Positions 1 to 11,567 of a DNA stretch of 64,000 nt are shown here, piece by piece; the first letter of the stretch is position 1, and each line of letters begins with the position of its first letter. The position numbers were made by a program, and so were the translations under genes. The stretch is taken from the NCBI GenBank assembly GCA_020744425.1, contig JAGMUV010000004.1:3844001-3908000 (forward strand), written 5' to 3'. The notes under the pieces are model-generated. The model searched no databases and was not told where the DNA came from. It worked only from the letters and a program-made list of their open reading frames with translations. This DNA is from Dactylonectria macrodidyma. Lineage: Eukaryota > Ascomycota > Sordariomycetes > Hypocreales > Nectriaceae.

Positions 1-3000
1 CGTGTCCAGTCGTAATTAACGTCGATATCGCGGCGGCCAAGTAGGTCAAGACCTTCCTGGGTAAGGGGGTTGTCAGGTAAAAGGGCGGCGAGACGAATCC
101 AGTCTTCGTCATCAAATTCTTCCTCCACAGGCAGAGCCTCGTACTGATCCTCTTGAGGCTGTAGTCGAGCCTCTTTTGGCCAGCCGTAATGGTCATCACC
201 ATGACTGTGGTGCTGCCAACAATAGGAGAAGGCCTGAGCGTGAGAATTAAAACGCTGGCCGTCAAATGTGAGGAGCTCATCAAGCCGACGATGTGGGTGG
301 TTCAATGTTAGCTTTACGCGGCAGTAATCTGGCCACTGTTGACCTTCTGGATCAGCCTGATAGCGAGGAAAGTAGACCAATACACGAGGCCTGCCGTTAA
401 CGTTGCCTGGCTGCCATTGCTTCCACATAGAAGGGTCCCTAGAGCGGAAATTCCAGTATTTAAGAAAGGAAACATAGGTCAGGTCCTCTAGGGCTTCTGG
501 GCGTCGATAGTACTTTTCGTAGACGTTGGGGGCCTCGTTAACCTCATCGCCGTCGAGCCGTAGGGAGCGGGAATGCTTGTCAGGATTACGGCAATCAACA
601 TATAGGCAGGTTCGTGAGCCCTCCTGTAACGGCAGGCCGAGGAGCAAGTGGCAAACCTCCTGCTTTGAGTAATCCCGCTCAGCAACTAGCTGATTTAGGA
701 GCTTTGACGTGAAGGAAATAAGGGGGTTATGGTCCTTGACCCGGGGCATCAGGGCTTTCCCAATCTGGGCAAAAGACTCACTTTTCTTTTCCGACTTGGA
801 GCAGTATTTAGCTGCGTAATCGATTACCTGCTGTAGGCTCGTGCAGGGGGAGATATCTGTATTGGCCAGCCACGCAATTGTAAGCAAGCGGTTATAGTGG
901 TTAATCTGGCTATCATTCCGCTCGCCCCTGAAGCTCCAGTGCTTAGAATGAGGAACCTTGTCTAGGGAGGCTAGTAGGCGTTGCCCGTGAGGAAATCCAA
1001 AGCGGCACTCGACCTGCTTGGTATGTTTATTGAGCTGCATACAATAGTTACTACAGCGGTGTCGTTGCACGCGGTTAACTACCATTGATAGGAACCCAAC
1101 GGTAAGGGGCTGCTGTAATAGATTAAGGATCAGGGGGTTCCCTTCCCCAGGCGCCTGTATTCGCTGAGTCTCTGGGTTAACAGCAGATACGTGATATCCC
1201 CAGATATGGGCGAATCGCTCCCGGGACTGATCATTGTCAGGATCTAAGTCTGGATGGCTATTTAACCAATAGAGGCCGTGGTGGTGACTGGACCCCCTGC
1301 CCTGCCACTCGTAGCGACCCCAAAAGTCCGTTAGGTTAAACTTCTGCTTCAGGACAATAGTTCTAAACAGCGTATAACGCTTATGGAAGTGGTAAGCGGC
1401 GATGTGGGCGTTGTCTCGCAGTAGTTGCCGGGACAGGGCCATCCGGCTCGCCTCAGGAGCTGCTTGCCACTCATAGAATCGAGGCATATGACGGTATAGG
1501 GATTCCCAGTGGTAATCAGCTGCACTTGCAGTAGCGAAAAGGCCAGGCCTACTTAGATTATAGGCATATGCTTCCAATTCCTTCCTTTGCTTATACCAAT
1601 ACGGCCGGGTGCCCCTGATTACAGCGGCTTGGCGCGTGATCGACTGGATCAGTGCCTGAGCCTCTGGCTCGTCAGGCTTAGCCATCGCTTCCTCTAGGTC
1701 AGCGCGTGTAAGGGCTTGACGGCGGCCTTCGTGTTGCTTGACGAAGTAGTTGCTTCGCTTTCGGACCTGCGCACGTAACAGCGTGTTGAGGGCGACGAAG
1801 GGCCACGTCTTATGGCGGGCAAAACGTCCGTCTTGCCATCTCATCGCATGTGCAAGGTAGTCCTGGTACGTGATGCTCCGTAGGCGAGGCTCCACGAAGT
1901 CCGCCTTGCCGTCAGGGTAGAGGGTAGGGAACGCGAGCGTTAACAGCGGCTGGGAACGGTTGAATTCGTTGATAGGGGTCCTGCGAATGGAAGGCAACGG
2001 CATCTGGTGTTGAGCCTGCGCGCCAAGCGGCATATGCTCAAGATCAGCCATACGCTCAGGGTCAGGGGTACCATTAAGGAATCGGGACTGCAGGGCGTTT
2101 AATTCGGTATCGGTAACCTGCAAATTCGGGATCGCTGATGCGTCGGCATCGTAAGGATCCTCTTCTACTACCTCCTCAACAGGGCCTTGGGGGACCTCGC
2201 CGTCAGGTATGTCAGCCACTTGGCTAGCAACGGAATCAACTATGCTGCCGTCAAGAGGAAGCCGTTGCAGGCGATCCTGGCTCACGACGATATCGCGATA
2301 GCCCGGGTGGTGGCGCTGTAAGTAATGCAGCCAAATCAACAGGCATGAGCGGCGTACCCGGAAATCGCGAGCAAACTGCTGCTGGAAGCGAGGGTCGCCC
2401 TCCATATTAGGAGGCCGCAGGAGTACGATATCTAGCTCTTCAGGTAGGACTGGGAGCTCTTCAAATAGCCTACCAACGTTGCGAAGAAAGTGGACAACGT
2501 GGCCGCGGTATTTATATTGAGCGCCACGTACCTGTAGGACCTTCACGTGTACGTGAATCCTAGCAATAAGCATCTCCTCAACCATCGTTAGATCAGGTAA
2601 ATTGCCAGGGACTTCCCCAAAGTCAAGGTTATTCGTAGCGCTAAAGAAGTAGGGCTCGTCAGGGGCTCTTTCCTTGTCTCGACTAATGCAGCGGCTGCAG
2701 ATTTGCAAGCTATTTCGCTTCATATCGAACCAATGCTCCCGGCAGCGAATGCAACTATGCATCTTGTCGTCGTTCAGGGCAGTATAGAACTCCCGCACAA
2801 GGGCCTGATCCTCCTCACTAAGGGCAGGCAAGTTAAGGTCCCCTGTAAAAGGTGGATCAACTATCTGATCGAACTGTCGCTCTTGAGGCTGTGGCCGTGG
2901 CCGTGGGTTAAAAATGCCTTGACGTGCATAGCGGCCGCGGCGATGACCCTGTGGCAGTAATGAAGGAGTGGTAGGGAACGATTCCTGTGGTATAGGCGTG

Positions 3001-3500
3001 CCTAGCACAACAGGAGCCGTTGGAAGAGTGCCTTCAGGAATTGGCGTTTGAGGAATCGGCGTGCCCAGAACTACTCTTGGCAGGCTAAGGGTAGGAGGGA
3101 TAGGGGAAGGTCCCTCCACCGTGCTTGGGGTAGATGGGCCCAGCAGAGGTCTAGGCAGTCCCTGGAGTGCGGGCGCCAGGCCACGGAATAAAGCAGGCGT
3201 GGCAGGAGGTTGTGAGCCGTGCACAGACGCAGGCGTTGGCGCAGTCCGCCTTGGAGGCGTCAGGTTAGCTACAGAATCGGTCCTTTTCGTGGCTCTGTGT
3301 GGCGATAGCCTCAAGGCGATATTCCGCATGGCGGCAACGGCGGCTCGGGATTCGGCTACACGTTCCCTTCGGCGTGCCCTACAGCTAGCACAGTCCCTTG
3401 TAAACTTCGTAGGGTCCTTGACGCTTCGAAATTCGACTTCGGGCAGGTCTTGCTTGCAGGTGTGGCAGTTTCGAACTGCCTGGGGTATATCGTCCTCCAT
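1..3500 (-). CDS. Helitron Rep/helicase protein, N-terminal part (runs off the left edge)
   Basis: Replication initiator/helicase of a rolling-circle Helitron transposon. The minus-strand frame is open without a stop from ATG at 3500 to base 1: 1,166 codons plus two bases. Two Cys-pair clusters come first (CHTCK and CASC near residues 11-40, then CIRC and CSRC near residues 250-275), after a Pro-rich spacer. The Helitron N-terminal domain follows. The HUH metal-binding motif is visible as SSHHHGLYWL around residue 737. The Y2 tyrosine motif YAAKYCSK lies near residue 892. The PIF1-type helicase domain expected next would be at coordinates left of this window, so the gene is partial here. Start chosen because the first Cys pair directly follows it. 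An uninterrupted frame this long suggests a recent or still active copy. Family assignment is from established Helitron motifs. Confidence 0.88.
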   Translation of the reverse strand, partial: MEDDIPQAVRNCHTCKQDLPEVEFRSVKDPTKFTRDCASCRARRRERVAESRAAVAAMRNIALRLSPHRATKRTDSVANLTPPRRTAPTPASVHGSQPPATPALFRGLAPALQGLPRPLLGPSTPSTVEGPSPIPPTLSLPRVVLGTPIPQTPIPEGTLPTAPVVLGTPIPQESFPTTPSLLPQGHRRGRYARQGIFNPRPRPQPQERQFDQIVDPPFTGDLNLPALSEEDQALVREFYTALNDDKMHSCIRCREHWFDMKRNSLQICSRCISRDKERAPDEPYFFSATNNLDFGEVPGNLPDLTMVEEMLIARIHVHVKVLQVRGAQYKYRGHVVHFLRNVGRLFEELPVLPEELDIVLLRPPNMEGDPRFQQQFARDFRVRRSCLLIWLHYLQRHHPGYRDIVVSQDRLQRLPLDGSIVDSVASQVADIPDGEVPQGPVEEVVEEDPYDADASAIPNLQVTDTELNALQSRFLNGTPDPERMADLEHMPLGAQAQHQMPLPSIRRTPINEFNRSQPLLTLAFPTLYPDGKADFVEPRLRSITYQDYLAHAMRWQDGRFARHKTWPFVALNTLLRAQVRKRSNYFVKQHEGRRQALTRADLEEAMAKPDEPEAQALIQSITRQAAVIRGTRPYWYKQRKELEAYAYNLSRPGLFATASAADYHWESLYRHMPRFYEWQAAPEASRMALSRQLLRDNAHIAAYHFHKRYTLFRTIVLKQKFNLTDFWGRYEWQGRGSSHHHGLYWLNSHPDLDPDNDQSRERFAHIWGYHVSAVNPETQRIQAPGEGNPLILNLLQQPLTVGFLSMVVNRVQRHRCSNYCMQLNKHTKQVECRFGFPHGQRLLASLDKVPHSKHWSFRGERNDSQINHYNRLLTIAWLANTDISPCTSLQQVIDYAAKYCSKSEKKSESFAQIGKALMPRVKDHNPLISFTSKLLNQLVAERDYSKQEVCHLLLGLPLQEGSRTCLYVDCRNPDKHSRSLRLDGDEVNEAPNVYEKYYRRPEALEDLTYVSFLKYWNFRSRDPSMWKQWQPGNVNGRPRVLVYFPRYQADPEGQQWPDYCRVKLTLNHPHRRLDELLTFDGQRFNSHAQAFSYCWQHHSHGDDHYGWPKEARLQPQEDQYEALPVEEEFDDEDWIRLAALLPDNPLTQEGLDLLGRRDIDVNYDWT

Positions 3501-4245
3501 TTGGCCGTATATGTATCCACCTCTTACCCACCTAGACTGCTGGATATCGCTCGGGCAGGGGGGCTTTGCGACGGCTTACGTCTAATACCGTGATAGATCT
3601 CGATGGAGAGGCTGTCTTTGAGGTAGTTAGATCAGGTCTGAATGATCAGGGAGGAAACTGCACTGCTTCCCGGAGGCAGGGTAACCGGAGAATCTTGAGA
3701 GGTAGGCTGGCTGCGGAGGTAATATGTCAACCTAGATACTGTTAGCAACCTGATGGGTTTGATAGATTCGACAGAAAAGGGAAGCAGCCGCTATGTAAGT
3801 TAGTGGAAGGAGTAAGGGGCACGGGGGTTATTCAGTCAGGATCGTGCTTAGCAACCCAACAAATTGATTGCATGGAAGAAAAGAAGAACTGAAAGCTCTT
3901 GGAGAGTTTGCCAAGCTCGCTAGTTATTATTACCTAGTCAACGCTCAGGGGGTGGTTTCTGGCGAGGCCTTCATTTGGTGGCGTTAACAGCCGACCAATT
4001 CGCGCACGAGTTGAGCAAGGCCAGGCCAATTAGCCAATCAGAGGAGGTTTTATGCTCAATTCTTTCTGACTGAGTAAAACGCCCTTCGGGCTGAATCATT
4101 CTGGTGACAGAGAGAAGGGATGTATCGATTTTGATTTCAGCATTGAGTAGGGCAGGAGGAGGATAATAACCGTCAAGAAAACCAATTAACTCAGAATTGA
4201 TGATATGATTATATCTCAATAGGTGAATGAATATTACAATGGTTC
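3501..4245. other. Region upstream of the Helitron ORF, no confident gene
   Basis: The upstream part of the Helitron should lie here, but I could not place its 5' terminus, since Helitrons lack terminal inverted repeats. An 82-codon minus-strand open frame (3971-4219) has no family I recognise and could be chance or a relic. Confidence 0.4.
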
Positions 4246-4640
4246 AATCACGCCCCATTCGCCCACAAATCTCAACAGTGCGAGTGGATGGATAGTTAAT
4301 AAAGCAACCCAGTTCACCAACTTGCTAGTATGACCGCTACATGGTGAATTCTGAAGGAATGGACTCCTTAGCGCGGTCCTCATAGCTGACATGAGATTTT
4401 TCGCATCCCTGGAAGCCTTCTGGAATGGGGTTAAGATGTGGTCAACTTGTTATCATTAGTCTGATCGCTAAGGGCGAGCGATATAGAGTGACTGTCTAAT
4501 CCTCGGGCCAAAGCATCGATCGCACCAGCGACATCAGATAATTGTCCGATCCCATCGGGACTCGAGAACCTCATACAGTTTAGAGAGCGTACTGATTAGA
4601 ACCATGTGGGATTTGACTTGGAGCTACAGGTTTCTCCTTC
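4246..4640 (-). pseudogene. Decayed partial copy of the adjacent dynamin-like GTPase gene
   Basis: Read on the minus strand, this stretch matches the N-terminal region of the GTPase gene at 4770-8819, specifically the part encoded at about 8045-8520. Shared landmarks include CMRFSSPDG against RMRFSSPGG, LSDVAGAIDALARG against LSDVADAIDAVARG, DAKNLMSAMRT against DAKNLMSTMRT, and NYPSTRTV in both. The copy has lost roughly 55 bp between the Leu-Thr-Thr and Phe-Gln-Lys positions. It carries in-frame stops and several frame changes, and its P-loop is no longer recognisable. It stops abruptly at the P-loop exon end. It is a gene relic with no coding capacity. Whether it arose by tandem duplication or by Helitron gene capture cannot be told from one copy. 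Confidence 0.85.
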
Positions 4641-4769
4641 TACAAAACACAACTGTGAGCAAGGATTAGCTTAAGATAATATGGATGGAAAATCATTCTC
4701 TTAAGCTCTAGCTAGATTGATAAAATGAAAGGAGACTACATCTACCGATTGAATCATACAACTCTCCTG

Positions 4770-7700
4770 TCACTCGCTGATTTCAGCAATGATTTCACTA
4801 ATTCTAACCTTCTTGGCTCTAATTTCCTGGCCCACACGGCTACGGAACGCAGGATCTTGCTCGCTCTCCAACGCGACATTCTCATTGAGAATAATCTGCA
4901 ACGTGCCGTGCACAGAAGCGAGGTAGCTCGCAACAACGACGTTGATCTTTTCTTGAGTGTCGTTGGCAATGAGACGAAGCCCTTTTTTGAAGTCTCTCAT
5001 CAGGTCACTGAATAAGTCGTCATTGGCAAGGGCGCCGTTGATAATGGCCTTTCGTCGTGCATGACTTCCGGTTCCTATAGGCAATGGAATACGTCAGTCA
5101 TGCTTCAAGCACAGATAGAGGATGCAAATGCTTAAATATGAAGATGAAGCAACAAAGGTCATGGTTATGGATCTCAACTACTCACCACTTTCCCTGTTGC
5201 ATGATCTATAAGGCTTATCCATATATTGCCCCATGAGCGAGGTTTCGATGCCTGACATCGCAAATGTACCTAAAGTCCTAGTGGATCAAATGTCAGCGTG
5301 CTGTGCTTGAAATCCGCGGGAAGCAATTGTTTCTCGACTTACTTCAGATTATTCCCGAGCTGCTCATAAGCTTCTTCAACGCCTCCCAGCAAAAGAGCTT
5401 GTTGAGACACGAGTGCATCGATGAGAGGTTCCGCTATATCCGGTACGTCGCTCAGACAAGACGCTAGGATCCGAATCAGTAAGAGAACAGTGATTACACT
5501 GATGTATTGGTAGGTTTCCCTCAGCTAAATAAGTAGACATCTGATAATCAGGGTGCCTTGTTTGAAGGGGGTCTTGTGGGAAAGAAAGGCACTGCAGTCG
5601 CCGCAACTTACTAAGATACTCAATCGACCAGTCAGTCAGCTCCTCAATGAGTTTTTCGATTTCGGCTTCGCGATATGAGATGATAGCTCGAAAGGCTCTC
5701 CAAGGGTTCTTCAGGTCCTGAACCATTCCGTCAATCGCTTCTTCGTTCCAATTGTGTTTCCCAGCCGCCGGAGTGCAATAATTGCCAAATTGTCGACAAA
5801 ATGCAGCATACGATGCTAAATGATTGTCAGCCTCGTGACCTTGAAATAAAGAGAATAATCTAGATCGACATCATATCAACTCACAATGGTGCCACTAAAT
5901 ATCGCAGGTCAGCCAGGTTCATACTTGAGTAAGATATCTAGGTAATGAACGTTTACATACTCCACTCCACTCATAACCGGTCGTCATGGCCGACTCGCTC
6001 CACTCAGAGATACACCGTCCTGTGGCATGAAGGTTAGCTATCTAAAATTGAAAACGCTACAGGAAGGTGCAAAGACGGTGAAGCACTTACTCTCATAAAC
6101 TTGTTCCAGAAAATCTTGTTTTGTCGATTTAGCGACATTGTTAACAACCGACGAGTTGGATTTCAGATCCTGTACAGACTCATCAGCCAGACTATCCTAG
6201 AAAATTCTTCCCCCAAGGGTTCTACATAGGCCGGTATCTATTTTTACGTACTCTTTTCAGACGGCCTTCGAGTTCGTTCAGAGTACGCCTGACCACCTCC
6301 TTTCTCTCCGCATCAGCGCTGCCCGCGCCAGATTGAACCCAGAGTTCGATTTGAGCAAACAAGGCCGGGATCTCGTCTCTCATGTAGCGAATAGCGAGGC
6401 GGCGTTGGCTGTTTGCCACAATGGAGATGCAATACTTTCGTACTTCGAGGATCCCACTCAGATGTAGGTGAGGAAGAGCAGCGTCCCGTGGCTCAGTTCT
6501 GTTTTCCCAGTAGTTCTTGTTGCTCACGCAAAACACTCTGAGATCTCCACCGGGCACCTTGTCTCGGTATTGGTCTCGGAGTTTCCTCTCGATCGTCGAA
6601 TTCCGCGTTTTAATGAGATACGCTTGGAGCCTAAAGACCGAACACGCATTAACATCCTGAACGTTTATCTATAAGGAGTTTCATGACGTACTCAAATTGG
6701 TGGCTTTTCAACCACTTCCTAGATTTCAACATCGTTAGCTTTTGAAACGCAGTGATTGCCGCTGACGCAGAAGTCGTCGACGATGATTTGAGACTTTCTA
6801 CTCACTTAGCCATCCTTTCACGTTGATGTAGCCTCAGCTCATAGTCTCTCTCGTCATCCGAAAGATTGCCGTCTCCTTCATACTCGGCCAACTCGGAAGC
6901 AATGTCAGCGATGTCTCTCTTATCAGCCGAAACTGCGTCCATTAGTTTTTGGATGGTTTTCGATTTCTCTCCCTTCCAATCCTTCTTAGCTTCATCGGCT
7001 TGTATATCCTATTTTCCAAGCATCAGTCTGTGAGTTACAGCAGAGGGGTCAAAGCAAAGGGTACGATAGCCACTTACATCAGATCTAGTGCAAATGATTC
7101 CGACGTTGGATAATTGCGCCTGACGTGCTAACTCGAACACAGCCTCGACCCCTGCGTCAGTCGCGGCGCGTCCGATATTGCACACGACGAAGATCTCATC
7201 GCATTCAAGCAAGAATCTTTCAGTGACTGCTCTTCGAGCCGAATTCAAATCACGAAGACCTAAAAGTTTGAGCATTTTGATCCATGCAAGATCGCATTGG
7301 CATACCTGGAAGATCAACAAGGACGAGTCCCTTGCTCAAAATATGCGCATTGAGGAATATCCTTGCAAATATGTCAGTTTCTTTCCGTAAAAGTAATTGT
7401 TCACTGTCAATGAACTTACTTGATTTTCCTAATGAATGGCCACTTGGCCGGCATTGTCTTCGAGGCTGGCTCTGAGGAGAGTTGCATCAGCTTGGAAGAA
7501 CAACTCTCCAACGAGAGACCACATTCACGAGAAGCGATTTCCGACGGCCTTGCATCTGCTGCCCAAGATTTGAGACTGCGCAGAACACTTTTTTCCTCCC
7601 TTTCGACAAGAAAGTCCTCATCGCTCATGCGATCGCGGAACATGGAATGAAAGGTATCACGCGCTCGATCCGCGACTGCCTTCATTTCCTCTCGCTCTCC

Positions 7701-8819
7701 AGGTTCCATCTCATCCTCATGGAGATGAAAGTGCCGGTAGGACTGGAGAAGCTTCAAAAGCTGATCTTCGATTTCTTCCTGTGAGAAAAGCTGTACGTCA
7801 ATGTCGAAGCCATTTTTCTCGTGGTAGTGGTATTCTGTGACAACACATGTGCATGCCTCTCCGCTGTTGCTCTGCCCCCTGGTAGTACTATGATGCGTCG
7901 ACCCAATAGAAATTGCGACATTGTACTTACAGTCCTTGCAAGACCTTGAAAGTCGAGCAGGGAGTTTAAGAGGCTGCTTTTCCCTACACATGAAAATTAG
8001 GGATACGTCGTTGCCCCATGAAATTAGACAAAACAACTCACCAACGCCTGAGTCACCGACAAAACCCACTGTTCGGGTAGATGGGTAGTTGAAGCAAGCC
8101 AAGTCGCCAGCCCGCTTGTACAGCCGCTGCATTGTTGAGTCGGGGTCGCTGTGAAGCGACGAACTCCCTAGCACGGTCCTCATGGTTGACATGAGGTTCT
8201 TCGCATCCGTAAAGTTCTTCTGGAACTTTGGGCTATGAAAAGCGTCCTTCGGAAGCTCTTCGTCCTTCACATCATGAAGTGTGGCGGCGAGTTTAGAGCT
8301 TGAACGTCTTCTTCGGGCTCGTTGAGGTGTAGTCAAGTTGCTACTGTTTGTCTGATCGTCGGGGGTAAGCGACACAGACCGGCTGTCTGACCCTCGAGCC
8401 ACGGCATCGATGGCATCGGCGACATCAGATAGGTTTTCCACCCCACCGGGGCTCGAGAACCTCATGCGATTCAAGGCAGAGTTAAGTCCATGGCTTCCTG
8501 ACTGAGCTCTGTCGACAGACCCAATCTGGCTTGAAGCGAACCGATTGTTTGACGGTAGGACCGGAGGAGTGACAGACACAGAAGGTGTTCGAAGCCGCGA
8601 GGAACGACTGGTAGTTGTCGACGTGCCATCAGATTCAGCAGTGGGTGAGGCAGGGTCTTCGATTGAAGGGATGGGTACATCTGCATTCACCCGAGTCCCG
8701 CCATCTTTGGGGGTGGAGGAAGAACCTGTTCTTCCGGGTCGGCGCTACGATATCTATTAGAGGATCTAGCCGGCAACAAAGATCTTTGCCGAGTTTGAAC
8801 AACATACCTTCGTCGTCAT
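4770..8819 (-). CDS. Dynamin-like large GTPase of the SLIP-GC type, 978 aa, 16 exons
   Basis: Predicted P-loop GTPase related to fungal proteins annotated as nuclear GTPase SLIP-GC. Exons: 8819-8808, 8744-8042, 7983-7931, 7871-7420, 7361-7306, 7259-7078, 7008-6806, 6718-6692, 6630-6252, 6169-6091, 6019-5961, 5894-5885, 5815-5612, 5463-5343, 5277-5186, 5074-4770. All junctions have GT/AG ends and the summed length is exactly 979 codons. Residues 1-200 are Ser/Pro-rich and look disordered. G1 is GDSGVGKS (234-241), G3 is DLPGL (423-427) and G4 is TRSD (483-486). The helical C-terminal part contains CRQFGNYCTP and HNWNEE, typical of this family. The start lies in a 12-nt first exon encoding four residues. 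Exon 12 is only 10 nt. Cellular role is unknown in fungi. A relic copy lies just downstream and a Helitron beyond it. Confidence 0.85.
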
Positions 8820-9894
8820 GACTAAGAATAGAAGACCAGAGATGGAAGCAAGAAATGAGGAATGGCACGCGTCAGGTAGACCAAGATTGTGATCTGAGTT
8901 GAGTTTGAGAAGTTGGAGGTGACGAGAGGATTTGACGGAATATAAACTCCGAACGGTGGCATGGCCGGGGTTATCACATTCAGTGGATCCTTCACCCTGT
9001 ATAAAGTGTGTTGGTTGTTAGTGTTGGTTGTGCGTGTTGGTTGTGCGTGTTTGTAATGGTTGCAACTCGCCGGTATTGTTGCCCAGTTGGATGCAATAAG
9101 CAGAGATGGCCGGCGGTTACGGACCCAAATACCGATTTGGGGGCCCCCATTGTCCAATCAACGAGATTTGTGTTGGCCTTTGATACAACGAGGCTTGGCT
9201 TGAGTTTTACACTTTGCATTCCCCGTCTCAAAGTATGCATGGCTGAGGCGGTGTTTCTACAGTTTATATTCAGCTGCACTGGAGGCCTAATGGTGAGAGA
9301 GACCTGGAGATGAAACCAACCCCCCTGTCAGGCCAATTCTTTTAGCCGGTCACGTCATTCGGTGGATGGTACAGCGACTCGTTTCATCGCGCTCTTTGGT
9401 CCATCGTTTGGCCGCGGCCAGTGAATCTCGTAGCGAGGTCAGGTCGCATCCAGCCAGGCCCAACAGCACAATAGCCGATCTTGAGTCGCTCAAGTGAGGA
9501 GTCTATTTCGGGAATTACATTAAAGAGCGCCCGGGCTCTAAAAATAACCACCCAGACGCATATTTGGTTAGACTAGATTTGAACGGTTCAATTGTGGGAA
9601 AGCCTTTTCAAAGACTCATTTTCCCTAATCAGTTCGTTCATCAGGTAATTAGGTAGGGGTCTCGGATTTCAGATAGGCACGATTGAGTGGCATCACGATA
9701 AAGTATGTGAAGTAACAAGTGGTATTGATTAATCCGCTAGTATGTACGGGTACCTAGGTTGTTCCTTTTTTTAACATGAACAGAAAGGCTGGCTGTATCA
9801 GTGTATATACGGCGTAGGAAGCCAGTAACACGCTAGATTTGCCAACTCTCCACAGCTGTAACCATTTCGGTCATGGCTCATTATGAGTTCAAAT
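8820..9894. other. Intergenic region between the GTPase and transporter genes
   Basis: Contains the promoter side of the GTPase gene and the 3' flank of the transporter. No gene seen. Several short open frames overlap here without codon structure. A CCAAT box is visible near 9150, in the sequence TGTCCAATCA. Confidence 0.6.
9007..9051. repeat. Short GTGTTGGTTGT direct repeat
   Basis: Three near-copies of GTGTTGGTTGT lie in tandem about 190-230 bp upstream of the GTPase start codon. Probably simple sequence in the leader or promoter. Confidence 0.7.
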
Positions 9895-11567
9895 CTACGA
9901 CTGCCTCTGCTCGGCATCGGTGACATAGCCCTTGAACTGGCGGGCGGGAACCTTCTTCATGAAGAGCTCATCCAACTCCTCGTATGATCGGCCGGCAGTC
10001 TCGGGCTGGCAGAACCAAAGGTAGATGGTGGACAGCACCGCCAGGGCGCCAAAGATGAAGGAAACCTTGGCTCCGAGGTTGGCCTGGTCGGGGTTGAAGA
10101 GGAAGGGGATGACGAATGCCCACATGGTCTGGAAAATGTTAGTAACTGTTCAAGAATCCTATGCATCAGGAGGAACTTACGAAGAGCGAGTTCTGGAGCG
10201 CAAGAGAGATAGCGGCAGTCTTGGCACGAAGTCGGGAGGTGGCGACCTCAGTGAGAAGGGCGTAGGCGGTGGCACCAATGGTGACGTTGTAGAAGTAGCA
10301 GTAGATGAGGAGCAGAGCGACCGTTCCCTTGGTAGCAGCGGTGGTACCAACAACGGCGAGTCCACCAGTGACGCAAAGGAGAATAGTCAGGAGAACCATG
10401 CCCCAGATAGTAAGAGGTCGGCGGCCAACTCGGTCGATGAGGAACCAGGAAGTGATGTTGCCGAGCATGGACAGAACCTGCTGGATGATGCCGAGAACGA
10501 AGCTCATGTCAGTGGAGTATCCGGCGAGCTGCTGGTAGTAGGTGGAGTAGGCGGCGACAAAGAAGACACCGCAGAGGGCCTGGATGCTCATGGGGGCGAC
10601 GGAGATCATGGTGCGGCGAAGATTGGACTTGCGGAAGCACTCGAGGAAGCTGGCGCCATCAGTCTCCTTGCGGACCTCCTCGAGGGTCTGGGAAATGACG
10701 GCCAGGCGCTTGTCCGTCTCCTGGCCGGTGTAGCCGAGGCGCTCGAGCGAGCGAATGGCCTTGTCGGTCTTATTGTGGTCGATCAGCCACCAGGGCGACT
10801 CGGGCATGAAGGGCAGGACGCAGAAGCCCAGGCCGCTGACAGCGTACTGCGAGACGAAGATGGATCGGTAGGCCCAGCGGGTGGTGCCGGCGCCGGTGCC
10901 CTTGACGACGAGGGAGACGATGAAAGGGCCGATGGTGAAGGCGATGGCGGCAGCGGCGGTCAGGACACCGCGGAGGGCGAGGGGTGCGATCTCTCCGATG
11001 TAGGTCATGCTGATGGTGATGAAGCCGCCGCACGCGAAGCCGGCGATGAACTTGCCGACGAAGAAGATGGCGTTGGTGGTGCTGATAGTCTCGACGGTGA
11101 TGGCGACGAATACGATGATGTAGCACAGAAAGAGCGTCCACTTGCGGCCGATCTTGTCGGCGATGAATCCAGAGCCTAGGGAACCGATGACGGCTCTGTT
11201 GGGGATGTGTTAGATAGTCCGGGGGTGTACAGCACGAATTGTCCACTTACGAAGCAACGGGGCCACCGCTATAGGCTGACTGCCACTTTGCGGGCAGAAC
11301 ATAGTCGCCGGCAAAGGCTGTTCCAAAGTCCTTGCGGAACTGGGGAATACCGAGAACGATACCACCGGCCTGGTTGTCGAAACTGGCCAGGATGAGGGTG
11401 TAGATGGCGTAGACACACCAGATGAACGCGAGCTTGTGCTTCCGGATGGCCTCGAGGGCACCCTCTTGGTGATCTTCAGCAGCGGCCGTGGCAGCCACCT
11501 GCTCGAAGTGCTCGGGCTTGCCGACATCGACGGCGCCGGCCTCGAAGTCCTTCTTGTTGTCGCTCAT
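9895..11567 (-). CDS. MFS sugar transporter, alpha-glucoside/maltose permease-like, 521 aa
   Basis: Proton-coupled sugar transporter of the plasma membrane (Sugar_tr family). Exons: 11567-11251, 11195-10181 and 10128-9895, joined in frame with GTAAGT donors. Family motifs in order: DKIGRKW in the loop after TM2, the PESPWWL signature after TM6, DRVGRRPL in the second half, and PETAGRSYEELDELF near the end. The last is the PETKG-type motif. PESPWWL is typical of maltose/alpha-glucoside permeases, but the subfamily does not fix the substrate. The N-terminus is a hydrophilic cytoplasmic tail rich in Lys, Asp and Glu. The gene is divergent to the GH78 glycosidase at 13074, which makes a rhamnoside or rhamnose substrate plausible. 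That link is inference from position only. Confidence 0.92.

Noticed and set aside
3061..3585. 174-codon plus-strand open frame
   Set aside because: Antisense shadow of the Helitron N-terminal region, which shows the zinc-binding Cys pairs and a much longer open frame.
10025..11179. 384-codon plus-strand open frame
   Set aside because: Antisense to the MFS transporter; Asp/Gly-rich low-complexity translation caused by codon bias of the real gene.
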